A stretch of 41,788 nt of DNA from Clostridiales bacterium (GTDB lineage Bacteria > Bacillota > Clostridia > Oscillospirales > Oscillospiraceae), in contig JAJBUK010000040.1 in the NCBI GenBank assembly GCA_020860385.1, positions 1 through 41,788 of the forward strand, in the 5' to 3' direction. The first letter of the stretch is position 1. Each line of letters opens with the position of its first letter. Positions 1 through 8,757 of the stretch are shown here, piece by piece. The position numbers and the translations under genes were made by a program. Below the pieces are notes generated by a model that did no database searches, was not told where the DNA came from, and saw nothing but the letters and a program-made list of their open reading frames with translations.

Positions 1-70
1 TCTTAGGTTTTGTACTCCTCCTGCCGGGGGCCACATCATTTGACAACACAGAGATATTCGAAAAAATCTT

Positions 71-120
71 TAGGTACCTATTGACTTCTGGTTCTTATTG
101 GCATAAAATATAGGTACCAA
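71..120 (+). promoter_or_regulatory. MarR-exporter operon promoter flanked by two operator-like repeats
   Basis: A -35 box TTGACT (81-86) and a -10 box TAAAAT (104-109) are separated by exactly 17 bp. The perfect palindrome TAGGTACCTA (71-80) touches the -35 box, and a near copy, TAGGTACCAA (111-120), begins just after the -10 box. Repeats placed like this would let a dimeric repressor block the promoter. The first gene downstream encodes a MarR-family protein, so autorepression is the natural inference. The boxes and repeats are seen directly; the binding protein is inferred. Confidence 0.75.
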
Positions 121-165
121 TCGAATTTGCTTTTCAGAGCAGAACGAATGCAAAGGAGGAATAAG

Positions 166-627
166 ATGAACCAGCAGGAACAGGCTACAGAACTGCTCTT
201 TCTGCTTCGTCGATGCGGCCATCGTCTCCACGGTAAGCGGGGCGGCGGCAAGCTTAGTCAGCAGCGGGTGCTGCGGATTTTGACAAAGTACGGGGAACAG
301 ACCCAGCATCAGCTCCAGGAGCGGATGGGGGTGCAGCAGGGCTCCCTCAGTGAGCTGGTGAAGAAGCTGGAGACTCAAGGGCTGGTGATGCGCACCCGAG
401 CGCCCCAGGACCGGCGGCAGGTGCTGATACGCCTGACCGATGCGGGCCGGGCAGAGAGCGAGGCAAAACATCAGCGCTTTTTAGAACGCAATGAAGCGCT
501 GTTCGCTCCCCTGTCCCAAGAGGAGCAGACTTTGCTGCGGGAAATGCTGACCCGTCTCCTCCAGGCATGGGAGGAACAGGACGAAGAAGAACGAGCCCGG
601 CAGGGCAAACAGGAGGCTTGTCACTGA
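166..627 (+). CDS. MarR family transcriptional regulator
   Basis: This encodes 153 residues with the winged-helix layout of MarR proteins. The recognition region (QERMGVQQGSLSELVKKLE) is followed by the wing (RTRAPQDRRQVLIRLTDAG) that is diagnostic of the family. The start is ATG 166, because AAAGGAGGA (152-160) lies 5 bp upstream; an upstream in-frame TTG at 127 has no such signal. It probably represses its own operon through the GGTACC palindromes around the promoter and is released by a small ligand, as is usual when a MarR gene precedes a drug exporter. The exporter gene starts 2 bp after its stop. The ligand is unknown. Confidence 0.92.
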   Translation: MNQQEQATELLFLLRRCGHRLHGKRGGGKLSQQRVLRILTKYGEQTQHQLQERMGVQQGSLSELVKKLETQGLVMRTRAPQDRRQVLIRLTDAGRAESEAKHQRFLERNEALFAPLSQEEQTLLREMLTRLLQAWEEQDEEERARQGKQEACH

Positions 628-629
628 CC

Positions 630-2372
630 ATGAAGCGTGTACTATCCTATTTAAAACCGTATTTGATTTACTGCCTGCTGGCGCAGCTGTTCATGGTGGG
701 TGAGGTGTCCATGGATTTGATTCAGCCCACCATGATGAGTACCATCGTGGACGAGGGCGTGCTGGGGCTGTCCTCCGGCGGCGTGGGGGATTTGAACCTG
801 GTGCTGACCCAGGGGCTGCAAATGATCCTCTGCGTGGTGCTGGGGGGAGCCTGCGGCATATTGGCGGGGCTCTTCAGCAACCTGGCCAGCCAGAACTTTT
901 CCAACGATGTGCGGAAGGACTGCTTCCGCAAGGTGATGCACCTGTCCTTCTCCCAGACTGACCAGTTCTCTACCGGCTCGCTGGTGACCCGTATCACCAA
1001 CGACGTGACCCAGGTGCAGAACATCGTCCCCTCCCTCACCCGGGGTGGGGTGCGGGCGCTGGTGTTCTTTATCGGCGGCATCTACTGTATGCTGCGCCTC
1101 AGCGTCAGCTTCGGCGTGGTGATTGCCTGCGCCCTGCCCTTCATCATCGCGACGGTGGTCTACTTCCTGTATAAGGCCACCCCCATCTTCACCCAGCTGC
1201 AAAAGAAGCTGGACAGGGTGAACAGCATCATGCAGGAGAACGTCTCCGGCGCACGGGTGGTGAAAGCCTACGTCCAGGAGCGCCAGGAGGAGAAGCGGTT
1301 CGGCCAGGCCAATCAGGAGCTGGTGGACACCCAGCTGAAGGCGCTGGTGTTCTTCGCCTGTATGTCCCCCATTATGAACATCGTCATGAATATCGCCGTG
1401 GTGGCCATCATCTATGTGGGCGGCATCCAGGTGCAGGCGGGCTCCACCACGCCGGGCAACGTCATGGCGGCCATCACCTATTCCTCCCAGATTTTGAACA
1501 GCATTACCTCCATGGCCATGATTTTCCAGAACCTGACCCGGGGCACAGCCTCCGCCAAACGGCTGGAGGAGGTGCTGGACGTGGAGCCGGTGATTCAGGA
1601 CGGCCAGGGAGCGGAGCCCACAGCCCCCGGCCAGGTGGAGTTCCGCAACGTGTCCTTCGCCTACCCCGGCGCAGGGGATACCGTGCTCCACGACATCAAC
1701 CTGACCATTCACCCCGGGGAGACCCTGGGCATCATGGGGGCCACCGGCAGCGGCAAGTCCAGCCTGGTGAACCTGATTCCCCGGTTCTACGACCCCACTG
1801 AGGGCACCGTACTGGTGGACGGCGTAGATGTAAAGGACTACCCCCTCTCTGACCTACGGGATAAAATCTCCATCGCGCTGCAAAAAAGCGAACTGTTCCG
1901 GGGCACCATTGGGGACAATATCGCCATCGGCCGCCCGGAGGCCGGGCAGGAGGAACTGGAGGCCGCGGCGGACACCGCCCAGGCCACCGAGTTCATCCGC
2001 CAGAAAGCCCACGGCTTTGACACCCCCGTGGCGGAGAAGGGCATGAGCCTGTCCGGCGGGCAGAAGCAGCGCATTGCCATCAGCCGCGCCGTGCTGAAGG
2101 GGGCGGAGATTTTGATTTTTGACGACTCCACCAGCGCCTTAGACCTGAAAACGGAGGCCGACCTGTACGCCGCCCTCCGGCGAGACGCCCCCAACGTCAC
2201 CAAAATCATCATCGCCCAGCGGGTGGCCTCCGTGAAAGGGGCGAACCGCATCGCCATCCTGGAGGGCGGCACCATCATCGCCTGCGCTCCCCACGAGGAG
2301 CTGCTGCGCACCTGCCCGGTGTATCAGGACATCTACAATTCCCAGCTGAAAGGAAGTGAGCAGCATGGCTGA
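630..2372 (+). CDS. ABC exporter half, degenerate-site subunit (TM287-like)
   Basis: This is a 580-residue half-transporter with an N-terminal six-helix exporter domain and a C-terminal ATPase. Walker A is GATGSGKSS (about 370-378), the signature is the canonical LSGGQ (about 474-478), and Walker B is ILIFDDSTSALD. Two catalytic positions are altered: the residue after Walker B is Asp rather than Glu (FDD for FDE), and the switch His is Gln (IAQR for IAHR). This is the pattern of the non-hydrolysing half of heterodimeric exporters such as TM287/TM288. The start is ATG 630, with AGGAGG at 611-616 inside the preceding gene. Its last codons overlap the next gene, so the two are surely translated together. 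A drug or lipid-like substrate is likely but not shown. Confidence 0.92.
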   Translation: MKRVLSYLKPYLIYCLLAQLFMVGEVSMDLIQPTMMSTIVDEGVLGLSSGGVGDLNLVLTQGLQMILCVVLGGACGILAGLFSNLASQNFSNDVRKDCFRKVMHLSFSQTDQFSTGSLVTRITNDVTQVQNIVPSLTRGGVRALVFFIGGIYCMLRLSVSFGVVIACALPFIIATVVYFLYKATPIFTQLQKKLDRVNSIMQENVSGARVVKAYVQERQEEKRFGQANQELVDTQLKALVFFACMSPIMNIVMNIAVVAIIYVGGIQVQAGSTTPGNVMAAITYSSQILNSITSMAMIFQNLTRGTASAKRLEEVLDVEPVIQDGQGAEPTAPGQVEFRNVSFAYPGAGDTVLHDINLTIHPGETLGIMGATGSGKSSLVNLIPRFYDPTEGTVLVDGVDVKDYPLSDLRDKISIALQKSELFRGTIGDNIAIGRPEAGQEELEAAADTAQATEFIRQKAHGFDTPVAEKGMSLSGGQKQRIAISRAVLKGAEILIFDDSTSALDLKTEADLYAALRRDAPNVTKIIIAQRVASVKGANRIAILEGGTIIACAPHEELLRTCPVYQDIYNSQLKGSEQHG

Positions 2373-4188
2373 CACGAAATCCACCCCGGTGGTAAACCTG
2401 CGCGGAGGGCGCGGCGGTGGCCCCGGCGGCAACGCCCGGTTCGCCGCAGAAAAGCCAAAGGAGGGGCGCAAGACCCTGCTCCGGCTGTTGGCGCTGTTCC
2501 AGAACGAACGAGGGCTGGTAGCCGGGCTGATGGCCGTTGTTGTGATTGGCTGCATTGGTTCTGTGGCTGCACCAAGCTTTCAGGCTTCCGCCATCGACTG
2601 CATCTCCGCAGGAGCATACCAGACCCTGACACGATATCTGGTGCTGATGCTGGTGGCTTATCTGGTGTACGGCCTGTGCAGCCTGCTCCAGGGACTGGTG
2701 GCCGCTCATCTGAGCCAGCACATCGTGGGGAGGATGCGCAACGACCTGTTCCGAAAGGTGGTCAACCTGCCCATCAAATACCTGGACACCCACTCCCACG
2801 GCGACATTATGAGCCGCATGACTAACGATGTGGAGAACATCTCCAACATCATCGCCCAGTCCCTCAGTTCCCTGGTGTCCGGCGTGCTGACCATCGTTGG
2901 TACCATTGCTATGATGGTGTATTACTGCTGGCAGTTGGCTATCCTCAGCTGCCTGACGGTAGTAGTCTCGGTGCTCATCACCACCGCCATCTCCAGGGTC
3001 ATGCGGAAGCTGTTCCGCCGCCGCCAGAGCCTTCTGGGCGACCTGAACGGCACTGTGGAGGAGAAAATTATCGGCTACCGCACCGTCACCGCTTACAACC
3101 AGCAGGAGGCTACCATTCAGGAGTTCGAGACCATCTCCAATGACCTGAAGCGTACCGGCATCCGCGCCGAGGTCATCGGCTCCTCCATGGGGCCGCTGAT
3201 GAACGTGGTCAGCAACGTGGCCTTCGTCATCGTGGCCGTGTGCGGCGGCTACTTCGCCATCCACGGCATCATCTCCGTGGGAGTGATTTCCGCCTTCATC
3301 GTCTACGCCAAACAGTTCTCCCGCCCCATCAATGAGCTTGCCAACCTGTACGCCCAAATCGAGACGGCCATCGCCGGTGCGGAGCGGGTCTTCGCCATCA
3401 TGGACGAGGCAGAGGAAGACAAGAGCGGCCAGGGGGATATGGAGCAAGCCAAAGGCGTCGTCACCTTCCGGAACGTGGACTTCTCCTATGTCCCCGGCAA
3501 GCAGGTGCTGTACGGCTTCAACCTGGAGGTGCAAGCCGGGCAGAAGGTGGCGCTGGTGGGAGCCACCGGCAGCGGCAAGACCACGGTGGTCAACCTGCTG
3601 ATGCGGTTCTACGACGTGGACGCAGGAGAAATCCTCATCGACGGTGTCAACATCAAGGACATTGCCTCTGATGCTCTGCGCCGCAGCACTGCCATCGTGC
3701 TACAGGACACGGTGCTGTTCTCCGACACCATCCGGGGCAACCTGAAATATTCCAACCCCGACGCCACCCAGGAGGAGCTGGATCACGCGGCGGCCATGTC
3801 TGGCTGTACCAGTTTGATACGCCGCTTGCCGGAGGGATACGACACCCAGCTTTCCGAGGGGGGCGGCAACCTGTCCCAGGGGCAGCGGCAGCTGCTGTCC
3901 ATCTGCCGGGCGTTTCTGGCCAGCCCCAGAATTTTGATTCTGGACGAAGCCACCTCCAGCGTGGACACCCGCACTGAGAAGCGGATTCAGGACGCCATGG
4001 TGAACCTGATGAAGGACCGCACCAGCCTCATCATTGCCCACCGGCTCAGCACCATTCAGGACGCCGACCTCATCGTCGTCATGGATCAGGGGCGCATCGT
4101 GGAGACCGGACAGCATGAGGCGCTGCTGGCCCGGAAGGGGCGCTACTACGACCTCTACATGACTCAGTTCGCAGGGAACCAAATCTGA
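2365..4188 (+). CDS. ABC exporter half, catalytic subunit (TM288-like)
   Basis: This encodes 607 residues: a glycine-rich cytoplasmic N-terminal tail (GGRGGGPGG), an exporter membrane domain, and an ATPase. Walker A is GATGSGKTT (about 399-407), Walker B is LILDEATSS with the catalytic Glu, and the switch His is intact (IIAHR). Its signature is LSQGQ rather than LSGGQ. That fits a heterodimer in which this half supplies the weak signature to the partner's degenerate site and carries the working Walker B and switch residues itself. The start is ATG 2365, overlapping the previous stop by 8 bp, with an AAGGAAG ribosome site. It should form one exporter with the preceding protein in the cytoplasmic membrane, controlled by the MarR protein. 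Confidence 0.93.
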   Translation: MADTKSTPVVNLRGGRGGGPGGNARFAAEKPKEGRKTLLRLLALFQNERGLVAGLMAVVVIGCIGSVAAPSFQASAIDCISAGAYQTLTRYLVLMLVAYLVYGLCSLLQGLVAAHLSQHIVGRMRNDLFRKVVNLPIKYLDTHSHGDIMSRMTNDVENISNIIAQSLSSLVSGVLTIVGTIAMMVYYCWQLAILSCLTVVVSVLITTAISRVMRKLFRRRQSLLGDLNGTVEEKIIGYRTVTAYNQQEATIQEFETISNDLKRTGIRAEVIGSSMGPLMNVVSNVAFVIVAVCGGYFAIHGIISVGVISAFIVYAKQFSRPINELANLYAQIETAIAGAERVFAIMDEAEEDKSGQGDMEQAKGVVTFRNVDFSYVPGKQVLYGFNLEVQAGQKVALVGATGSGKTTVVNLLMRFYDVDAGEILIDGVNIKDIASDALRRSTAIVLQDTVLFSDTIRGNLKYSNPDATQEELDHAAAMSGCTSLIRRLPEGYDTQLSEGGGNLSQGQRQLLSICRAFLASPRILILDEATSSVDTRTEKRIQDAMVNLMKDRTSLIIAHRLSTIQDADLIVVMDQGRIVETGQHEALLARKGRYYDLYMTQFAGNQI

Positions 4189-4607
4189 TGAGTTTGTGAA
4201 GATACTGAGATGGCCTTCGAACAGGATTGTCCTAACGGCGAGATGCATCCTCTGCACGATGAACATTCGGTACTCAACATCCTCAATATAAGTAAAGCCA
4301 CGCTCCCGAAGACTGCCTTGCGCAATGGACAGCTGGAAGGAGCAGGTTAGGCCAAAACGGCAACCAGAAAGGCTGAAACCTGAGCGACGCGTGCCGCTCG
4401 GGTTTCAGCCTTCTATCATAGCCAATAATATGAGCCTGGAGATGAATCGCCATCACCGTCTCCAGGCTCTCAGGAGGAAACACGCTGGGCCGCCCCCTCC
4501 CCCTTTGGGAAGCGGCAGGAGGAGGGGCGTGCCGGGCGTTGTGTTTGTGGGGCCTCTTGGGAAGCATGGCCCCGATGGCGGGAAGCTCAGTCAGAGGTTG
4601 TACCGCG
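4189..4607. other. Intergenic region between convergent genes
   Basis: About 420 bp lie between the stop of the exporter operon and the stop of the convergent GH3 gene. The region holds a long inverted repeat (4369-4412) and GC-rich sequence with weaker dyads (for example GGGGCC at 4550-4555 with GGCCCC at 4569-4574). Short open frames exist on both strands, but none has a ribosome site or a recognisable motif, so I annotate no gene here. Confidence 0.5.
4369..4412. terminator. Long inverted repeat, possible bidirectional terminator
   Basis: An 18-bp arm (4369-4386) pairs with its complement (4395-4412) with one G-U-type mismatch and an 8-nt loop. It lies between two convergent transcription units. 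Neither side has a proper T-run, so it is either a weak bidirectional terminator or another kind of dyad element. Confidence 0.4.
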
Positions 4608-7600
4608 TTACTTGGCAGCCTTGCGCTTCTTGAAGTACCGAATCAGGACAATGCCTTCCACGGCCAGCAGCACCACTGCAATCCCGATGTCAATGCCGAG
4701 GAACATAGTGGTCATGTTGTCCAGGCCGGAAGTTTCCTCCGCCAGGGTGTAGTTGCCGCTGTTCACCACGGTGTAGCAGATGTTCTTGCACGCCTGCCGC
4801 ATGGCCTTGACGAGAGAAGCGGAGGTGTTGGTGATTTGGTTGGACTCGTAGGAGAAGAAGCCCAGCATGGCGTCGTTGCCGTTGCGGACGGCGTCGTCGG
4901 TGTTCTGATAGCCATAGGAGCCGTTCCAGTCAGTCAGCACCATGCCGCGGAAGCCCCACTCGTCCCGGAGGACGTTGTTCAGCAGGTTGCTGTTGGCGCC
5001 GCACCACTTGTAGCCGATGAAGTTGAAGGAGGACATGACGGCATAGGTGCCGGTCTCGCAGTTCTTCACGCAAATCTCAAAGGGCTTTAGGTAGATTTCC
5101 CGGATGGCCTGCTCGTCGGAGTAGGTCAGCAACATGGAGCAGCGGTTGGTCTCCTGGTCGTTCATGACGAAATGCTTGATGTAGGCGTACACGCCCTGGG
5201 TGGCAAGGCCGTTCACCGTGTTGGCGGCCATGTAACCGGCCAGCGTGCCGTCCTCGGAGTAGTACTCAAAGTTCCGGCCGCAGAAGGCGGAGCGGTGGGT
5301 GTTCATGGCGGGGGAATAGGTGCCGTATACGCCACAGTCAGCATACTCTGCGCCCTCGGCTACGCCGATACGATAGGCCAGGTCCTTGTTCCAGGTCTGA
5401 GCAATCAGCAGCTCGGTGGAGTAGGCGGTGCCGTACACGCCGATGTACCAGTCGTTCAGGCCGGAGGTGCCGTCAGAGTCCAGGGTGCCCACCTTGCCGA
5501 TGGAGTCCACTGCCACGGTCTGGAAGCCGCCCAGGTTCACCATGTTGATCATGTCGTCTACGGTAAGCTGATCCAGCAGGTCGTCCCACTGGGGGTCGTC
5601 ATAGTCCAGCCCCATCATATCCGCCAGGGTCAGGCCGTTGTCCGCCCCGGTGGTGGGCATTTCGTCGCTGTCGTCATCGTACAGGGTGGAGTCGTAGTAG
5701 GCCACGGAGTGGGCGGTGATTTCAGCGCGGGTCTCATCGTCCATCTGGTACTCCGCCTCGTCGGGGGCTGCGGTGGCCTCGTCATAGTTGGCAAAGCCGT
5801 CTGCACGGGAGAGGTAGGTCACGCTGCCGGTGGAGTAGTCCTGGAACTGGTTGGTAGCGGCGGTGTCGTCAGAGGAGCGACCAGTGACGCTGTAGTCGAT
5901 GTCAGAGGCCACGTTGAAGGTTTCCTCGTCCAGAACGGTGTGGGAGTCGGAGCGAATGGAGACGGTATAGTCCCCGGCCTCCAGCACATAGCCGCCGTTC
6001 TCGGTTTTCAGGCAGCCGGAGTCATAGGAAGCCATGTCCTCCTTGGCAATCTCAAAGGAGATGGTCTGGGAAGTCCCCGGCTCCAGGGTCTCCGTCTTTT
6101 CAAAGTCGATGAGGTTGACAGAGGCCTTCTCAATGCCGCCGTTGGTGTAGGGCGGGGTGTAGTAGACCTCTACCACGTCCTTGCCGGCCACAGTGCCAGT
6201 GTTGGTGACAGTCACGTCGAAGGAAATGGTGTCGCCGTTATCGGTGAAGTTCTCCATGGTCTGCTCAAAGGTGGTGTAGCTCAGGCCGTAGCCGAAGGAG
6301 TACTGCACCTTCTCGTCATAGTCGATGAGCCCCTCCTCTGCGGCGGTCTCATAGAACTTGTAGCCCACATAGATGCTCTCCACATAGTCCACGAAAGCGA
6401 TGACGCCCTGATAGGCCGAGTCCGCCTCGGTGAAGGCTGCCTGGAGGTCCTCCACGTTGGAATAGGTGAAGCTGCCGGAGTTGTTGTAGGTGGGGGTGTC
6501 GGTCAGGTCATAGACGTAGGTATCGGCGGTTTTACCGGAGGGGTTCACGGCACCGCTGAGGATTTCGCCCAGGGCCTCCATACCGGTGGCGCCGGTGCCG
6601 GGGGCCAGGATGACCGCGCCGATGGAGTCATACTCGTCCACCCAGCCCAGCTCCATAGTGTTGTTGGCGTTGATGACCACCACCACATTGTTAAACTCAG
6701 AGCAGACCAGGTCGATCATAGCCTCCTCGGTGTTGGACAGCTGCAAATAGTGCTCGCCCTCGTCAAAGTCGTCATAGTCGCCGTTGTTGGTGTAACTGCA
6801 GGCGAAGTAGTTGTAGTTGCTGTTTCCGTTGGCCACCTCGTCCCGGGTGTCATAGGTGCCGTTGATGACGGCGTTCATATCGCGGGGCACGTCCTGACCC
6901 TCGCCGCCGGAGCGGGAGATGACGATTAGGGCGGTGTCAGAGAACTCCTTGGCCTCCTCCATCAGCTCGTCGGTGTAATAGTCGATGGTGGGCTCCGGCA
7001 GAGACCAGTTTGTGTAGGTCACGCTTACCACGTTGCCACCCAAGTCACGGGTGGGGCTGTACTCGGTGTACATATCCACCAGGCTCTGGTTCACCGTGAA
7101 TCCGGCGTCTGCCAGAGAAGTCAGGATGTCGATGGCGTCAGAACTGTCGGAGGAGCCGGAGCCGGTGCCGCCGTAGATGGGGTTGGTGGAGGCCCAGCCG
7201 AACACGTTCAGGTTGGTGGTATCGGTCAGGGGCAGGACGCCGTCATTCTTGACCAGCACCATGCCCTCCTCGCCGGTCTCCTGGATGATCTCCTTGGAGG
7301 CGGCAACCGATTCCTCGGATACGGACGCCGAACTGTTCAGGAGCAGGGAGATGTTGTTGTACATGGGGCCGAAGCAAATCACGTTTGCGATGATGGTCAC
7401 GCAGAGGACCCAGGCCACGCCAGCAGACCAGCGCACCACATGGCGGGTACCCTTTTTGACCAGCCAGTGAGCCGCCACCATCACAACGATAGCTACTACG
7501 AACAGAATCACGATTGCATAGACGTAGCCACTCAGGGAATTTGCGTAGTACTCTACGTCGCTTTCGCTGACGCCCATACTGGTAAAGACGGGGGTCAACA

Positions 7601-7622
7601 GGTTGACGAGCAGTTGTATCAT
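4608..7622 (-). CDS. Membrane-anchored glycoside hydrolase family 3, swapped domain order
   Basis: This is a 1004-residue protein. Two transmembrane helices near the N-terminus flank a short basic loop (VKKGTRHVVR). A GH3 C-terminal-type domain follows (GMVLVKNDGVLPL), then a fibronectin-III-like domain (about 450-570), then the GH3 TIM barrel. The barrel has KHFVMND and the nucleophile motif GMVLTDW, with Asp at about 898. A last transmembrane helix ends in a basic tail (RYFKKRKAAK). By the positive-inside rule the catalytic part lies outside the cell, tethered at both ends. The C-domain-before-barrel order is the reverse of most GH3 enzymes, but is known from rumen beta-glucosidases such as R. 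albus and Butyrivibrio BglA. Beta-glucosidase or beta-xylosidase activity is likely; the substrate is not determined. GGGAGG lies about 10 bp before the start. Confidence 0.9.
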   Translation of the reverse strand: MIQLLVNLLTPVFTSMGVSESDVEYYANSLSGYVYAIVILFVVAIVVMVAAHWLVKKGTRHVVRWSAGVAWVLCVTIIANVICFGPMYNNISLLLNSSASVSEESVAASKEIIQETGEEGMVLVKNDGVLPLTDTTNLNVFGWASTNPIYGGTGSGSSDSSDAIDILTSLADAGFTVNQSLVDMYTEYSPTRDLGGNVVSVTYTNWSLPEPTIDYYTDELMEEAKEFSDTALIVISRSGGEGQDVPRDMNAVINGTYDTRDEVANGNSNYNYFACSYTNNGDYDDFDEGEHYLQLSNTEEAMIDLVCSEFNNVVVVINANNTMELGWVDEYDSIGAVILAPGTGATGMEALGEILSGAVNPSGKTADTYVYDLTDTPTYNNSGSFTYSNVEDLQAAFTEADSAYQGVIAFVDYVESIYVGYKFYETAAEEGLIDYDEKVQYSFGYGLSYTTFEQTMENFTDNGDTISFDVTVTNTGTVAGKDVVEVYYTPPYTNGGIEKASVNLIDFEKTETLEPGTSQTISFEIAKEDMASYDSGCLKTENGGYVLEAGDYTVSIRSDSHTVLDEETFNVASDIDYSVTGRSSDDTAATNQFQDYSTGSVTYLSRADGFANYDEATAAPDEAEYQMDDETRAEITAHSVAYYDSTLYDDDSDEMPTTGADNGLTLADMMGLDYDDPQWDDLLDQLTVDDMINMVNLGGFQTVAVDSIGKVGTLDSDGTSGLNDWYIGVYGTAYSTELLIAQTWNKDLAYRIGVAEGAEYADCGVYGTYSPAMNTHRSAFCGRNFEYYSEDGTLAGYMAANTVNGLATQGVYAYIKHFVMNDQETNRCSMLLTYSDEQAIREIYLKPFEICVKNCETGTYAVMSSFNFIGYKWCGANSNLLNNVLRDEWGFRGMVLTDWNGSYGYQNTDDAVRNGNDAMLGFFSYESNQITNTSASLVKAMRQACKNICYTVVNSGNYTLAEETSGLDNMTTMFLGIDIGIAVVLLAVEGIVLIRYFKKRKAAK

Positions 7623-7683
7623 AGTTTAAATGCCTCCCAGTTTTATTTTTTCGTGAATCATGCGCATCAATTCAACTGAGATG

Positions 7684-7712
7684 ATTGTATCCCATCCAAG
7701 GTTAAATATCAA
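7684..7712 (-). promoter_or_regulatory. Promoter of the GH3 gene
   Basis: Read on the minus strand, TTGATA (7707-7712) and TACAAT (7684-7689) are separated by 17 bp, about 60 bp upstream of the GH3 start. It is back-to-back with the LysR promoter, so the nearby LysR protein is a candidate regulator of both genes. Confidence 0.65.
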
Positions 7713-7732
7713 ATACTTTGATTGAATACACT

Positions 7733-7768
7733 TCCATGCTTTACAGGCATGGAGGAAAATGCTATAAT
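7733..7768 (+). promoter_or_regulatory. LysR gene promoter with overlapping palindrome
   Basis: TTTACA (7740-7745) and a consensus TATAAT (7763-7768) are 17 bp apart, about 30 bp before the LysR start. The perfect inverted repeat TCCATGC (7733-7739) / GCATGGA (7747-7753) overlaps the -35 box. LysR proteins usually bind interrupted palindromes near their own promoters, so this is a good candidate for an autoregulatory site. Confidence 0.7.
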
Positions 7769-7797
7769 GGGAGCATAACCGAAAGGGAGGCATTCAC

Positions 7798-8661
7798 ATG
7801 GAGCTTCGCGTTTTGCACTATTTTTTGGCAGTGACCCGGGAGCAGAGCATCTCCGGCGCGGCGGAGGCGCTGCATCTGTCGCAGCCCACCCTGTCCCGGC
7901 AGCTGCGGGATATGGAAACGGAACTGGGGAAGCAACTCTTCGTCCGCAGCAACCGGAAAATCACCCTGACCGAGGAGGGTATGCTGCTGCGGAAGCGGGC
8001 GGAGGAAATTCTCGACCTGGTGAGCCGGACGAAGGACGAAATTTCCCTCTCCGACGAGGTGGTGGCCGGGGACATCCACATCGGGGCCGGGGAGTCCGAG
8101 GGCATCCGATTTCTCGCAAAGGCAGCGAAGGCGTTGCAGGAGGAGTATCCCCTGGTGCATTTTCACAACGTCAGCGCCGACCGGGTCACTGTGATAGAGG
8201 ATTTGGACAAGGGGCTGCTGGATTTCGGCATCCTGTTCGGGGAAATCGACACCTCCAAATACGAATGTCTGAGGGTACCATATACGGAGCGCTTTGGCGT
8301 CCTGATGCGCCAGGATGACCCTCTGGCGCAGAAGAAAACCATTACCCCGGAGGATTTGGCGGATAAGCCTCTCATTGTATCCCGTCAGCCTCTGGGAGAC
8401 GGCTTCCTGCCCCACCCTTTGGAGGAGCAACAGGTCGCCGCCACCTATAACCTGCTGTTCAACGGCTCCATCATGGTGGAGGAAGGGATGGGCTACGCTA
8501 TTTGCTTTGACCATATCGTCAACGTCTCCGGCGACAGCCCCCTCTGCTTCCGCCCGCTGGAAGGGCAGCCGGACATTGAAATGCACGTTGTCTGGAAGAA
8601 GTACCAGATCTTCACCAAGGCCGGGCAGAAGTTTCTGGAGAAGCTGCGGGAGATGGCCTGA
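7798..8661 (+). CDS. LysR family transcriptional regulator
   Basis: This encodes 287 residues, the normal LysR length. The N-terminal helix-turn-helix (about residues 1-60) contains GAAEALHLSQPTLSRQLRD and ELGKQLFVRSNRKITLTEEG, and a substrate-binding domain follows (about 90-287). The start ATG 7798 has GGGAGG 8 bp upstream. It is divergent from the membrane-bound GH3 gene, with face-to-face promoters and a palindrome on its own -35 box, so control of itself and possibly of GH3 is inferred. The inducer is unknown. A strong bidirectional terminator follows the stop. Confidence 0.93.
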   Translation: MELRVLHYFLAVTREQSISGAAEALHLSQPTLSRQLRDMETELGKQLFVRSNRKITLTEEGMLLRKRAEEILDLVSRTKDEISLSDEVVAGDIHIGAGESEGIRFLAKAAKALQEEYPLVHFHNVSADRVTVIEDLDKGLLDFGILFGEIDTSKYECLRVPYTERFGVLMRQDDPLAQKKTITPEDLADKPLIVSRQPLGDGFLPHPLEEQQVAATYNLLFNGSIMVEEGMGYAICFDHIVNVSGDSPLCFRPLEGQPDIEMHVVWKKYQIFTKAGQKFLEKLREMA

Positions 8662-8683
8662 CGCAGATACAGAAAAATAAAAA

Positions 8684-8724
8684 AGGTGGATTGCCAATCG
8701 CACGGCAATCCACCTGATTTTTTT
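8684..8724. terminator. Bidirectional intrinsic terminator
   Basis: Two perfect 12-bp arms (8684-8695 and 8704-8715) with an 8-nt loop are followed by seven T residues (8718-8724). An A-rich tract precedes them and serves as the T-run for the opposite strand. It sits between the convergent LysR and WYL genes. Confidence 0.92.
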
Positions 8725-8757
8725 GCACATTTGGGGCAACAGCCCTCGGCTACCCTG

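Noticed and set aside
4325-4633. Short plus-strand open frame in the region between the exporter and GH3 genes
   Set aside because: It lies across a long inverted repeat, has no ribosome site or motif and overlaps the end of the GH3 gene.
5172-6929. 585-codon plus-strand frame opposite the GH3 gene
   Set aside because: It is an antisense shadow rich in Val, Gly and His with no domain; the minus-strand protein has clear GH3 motifs.
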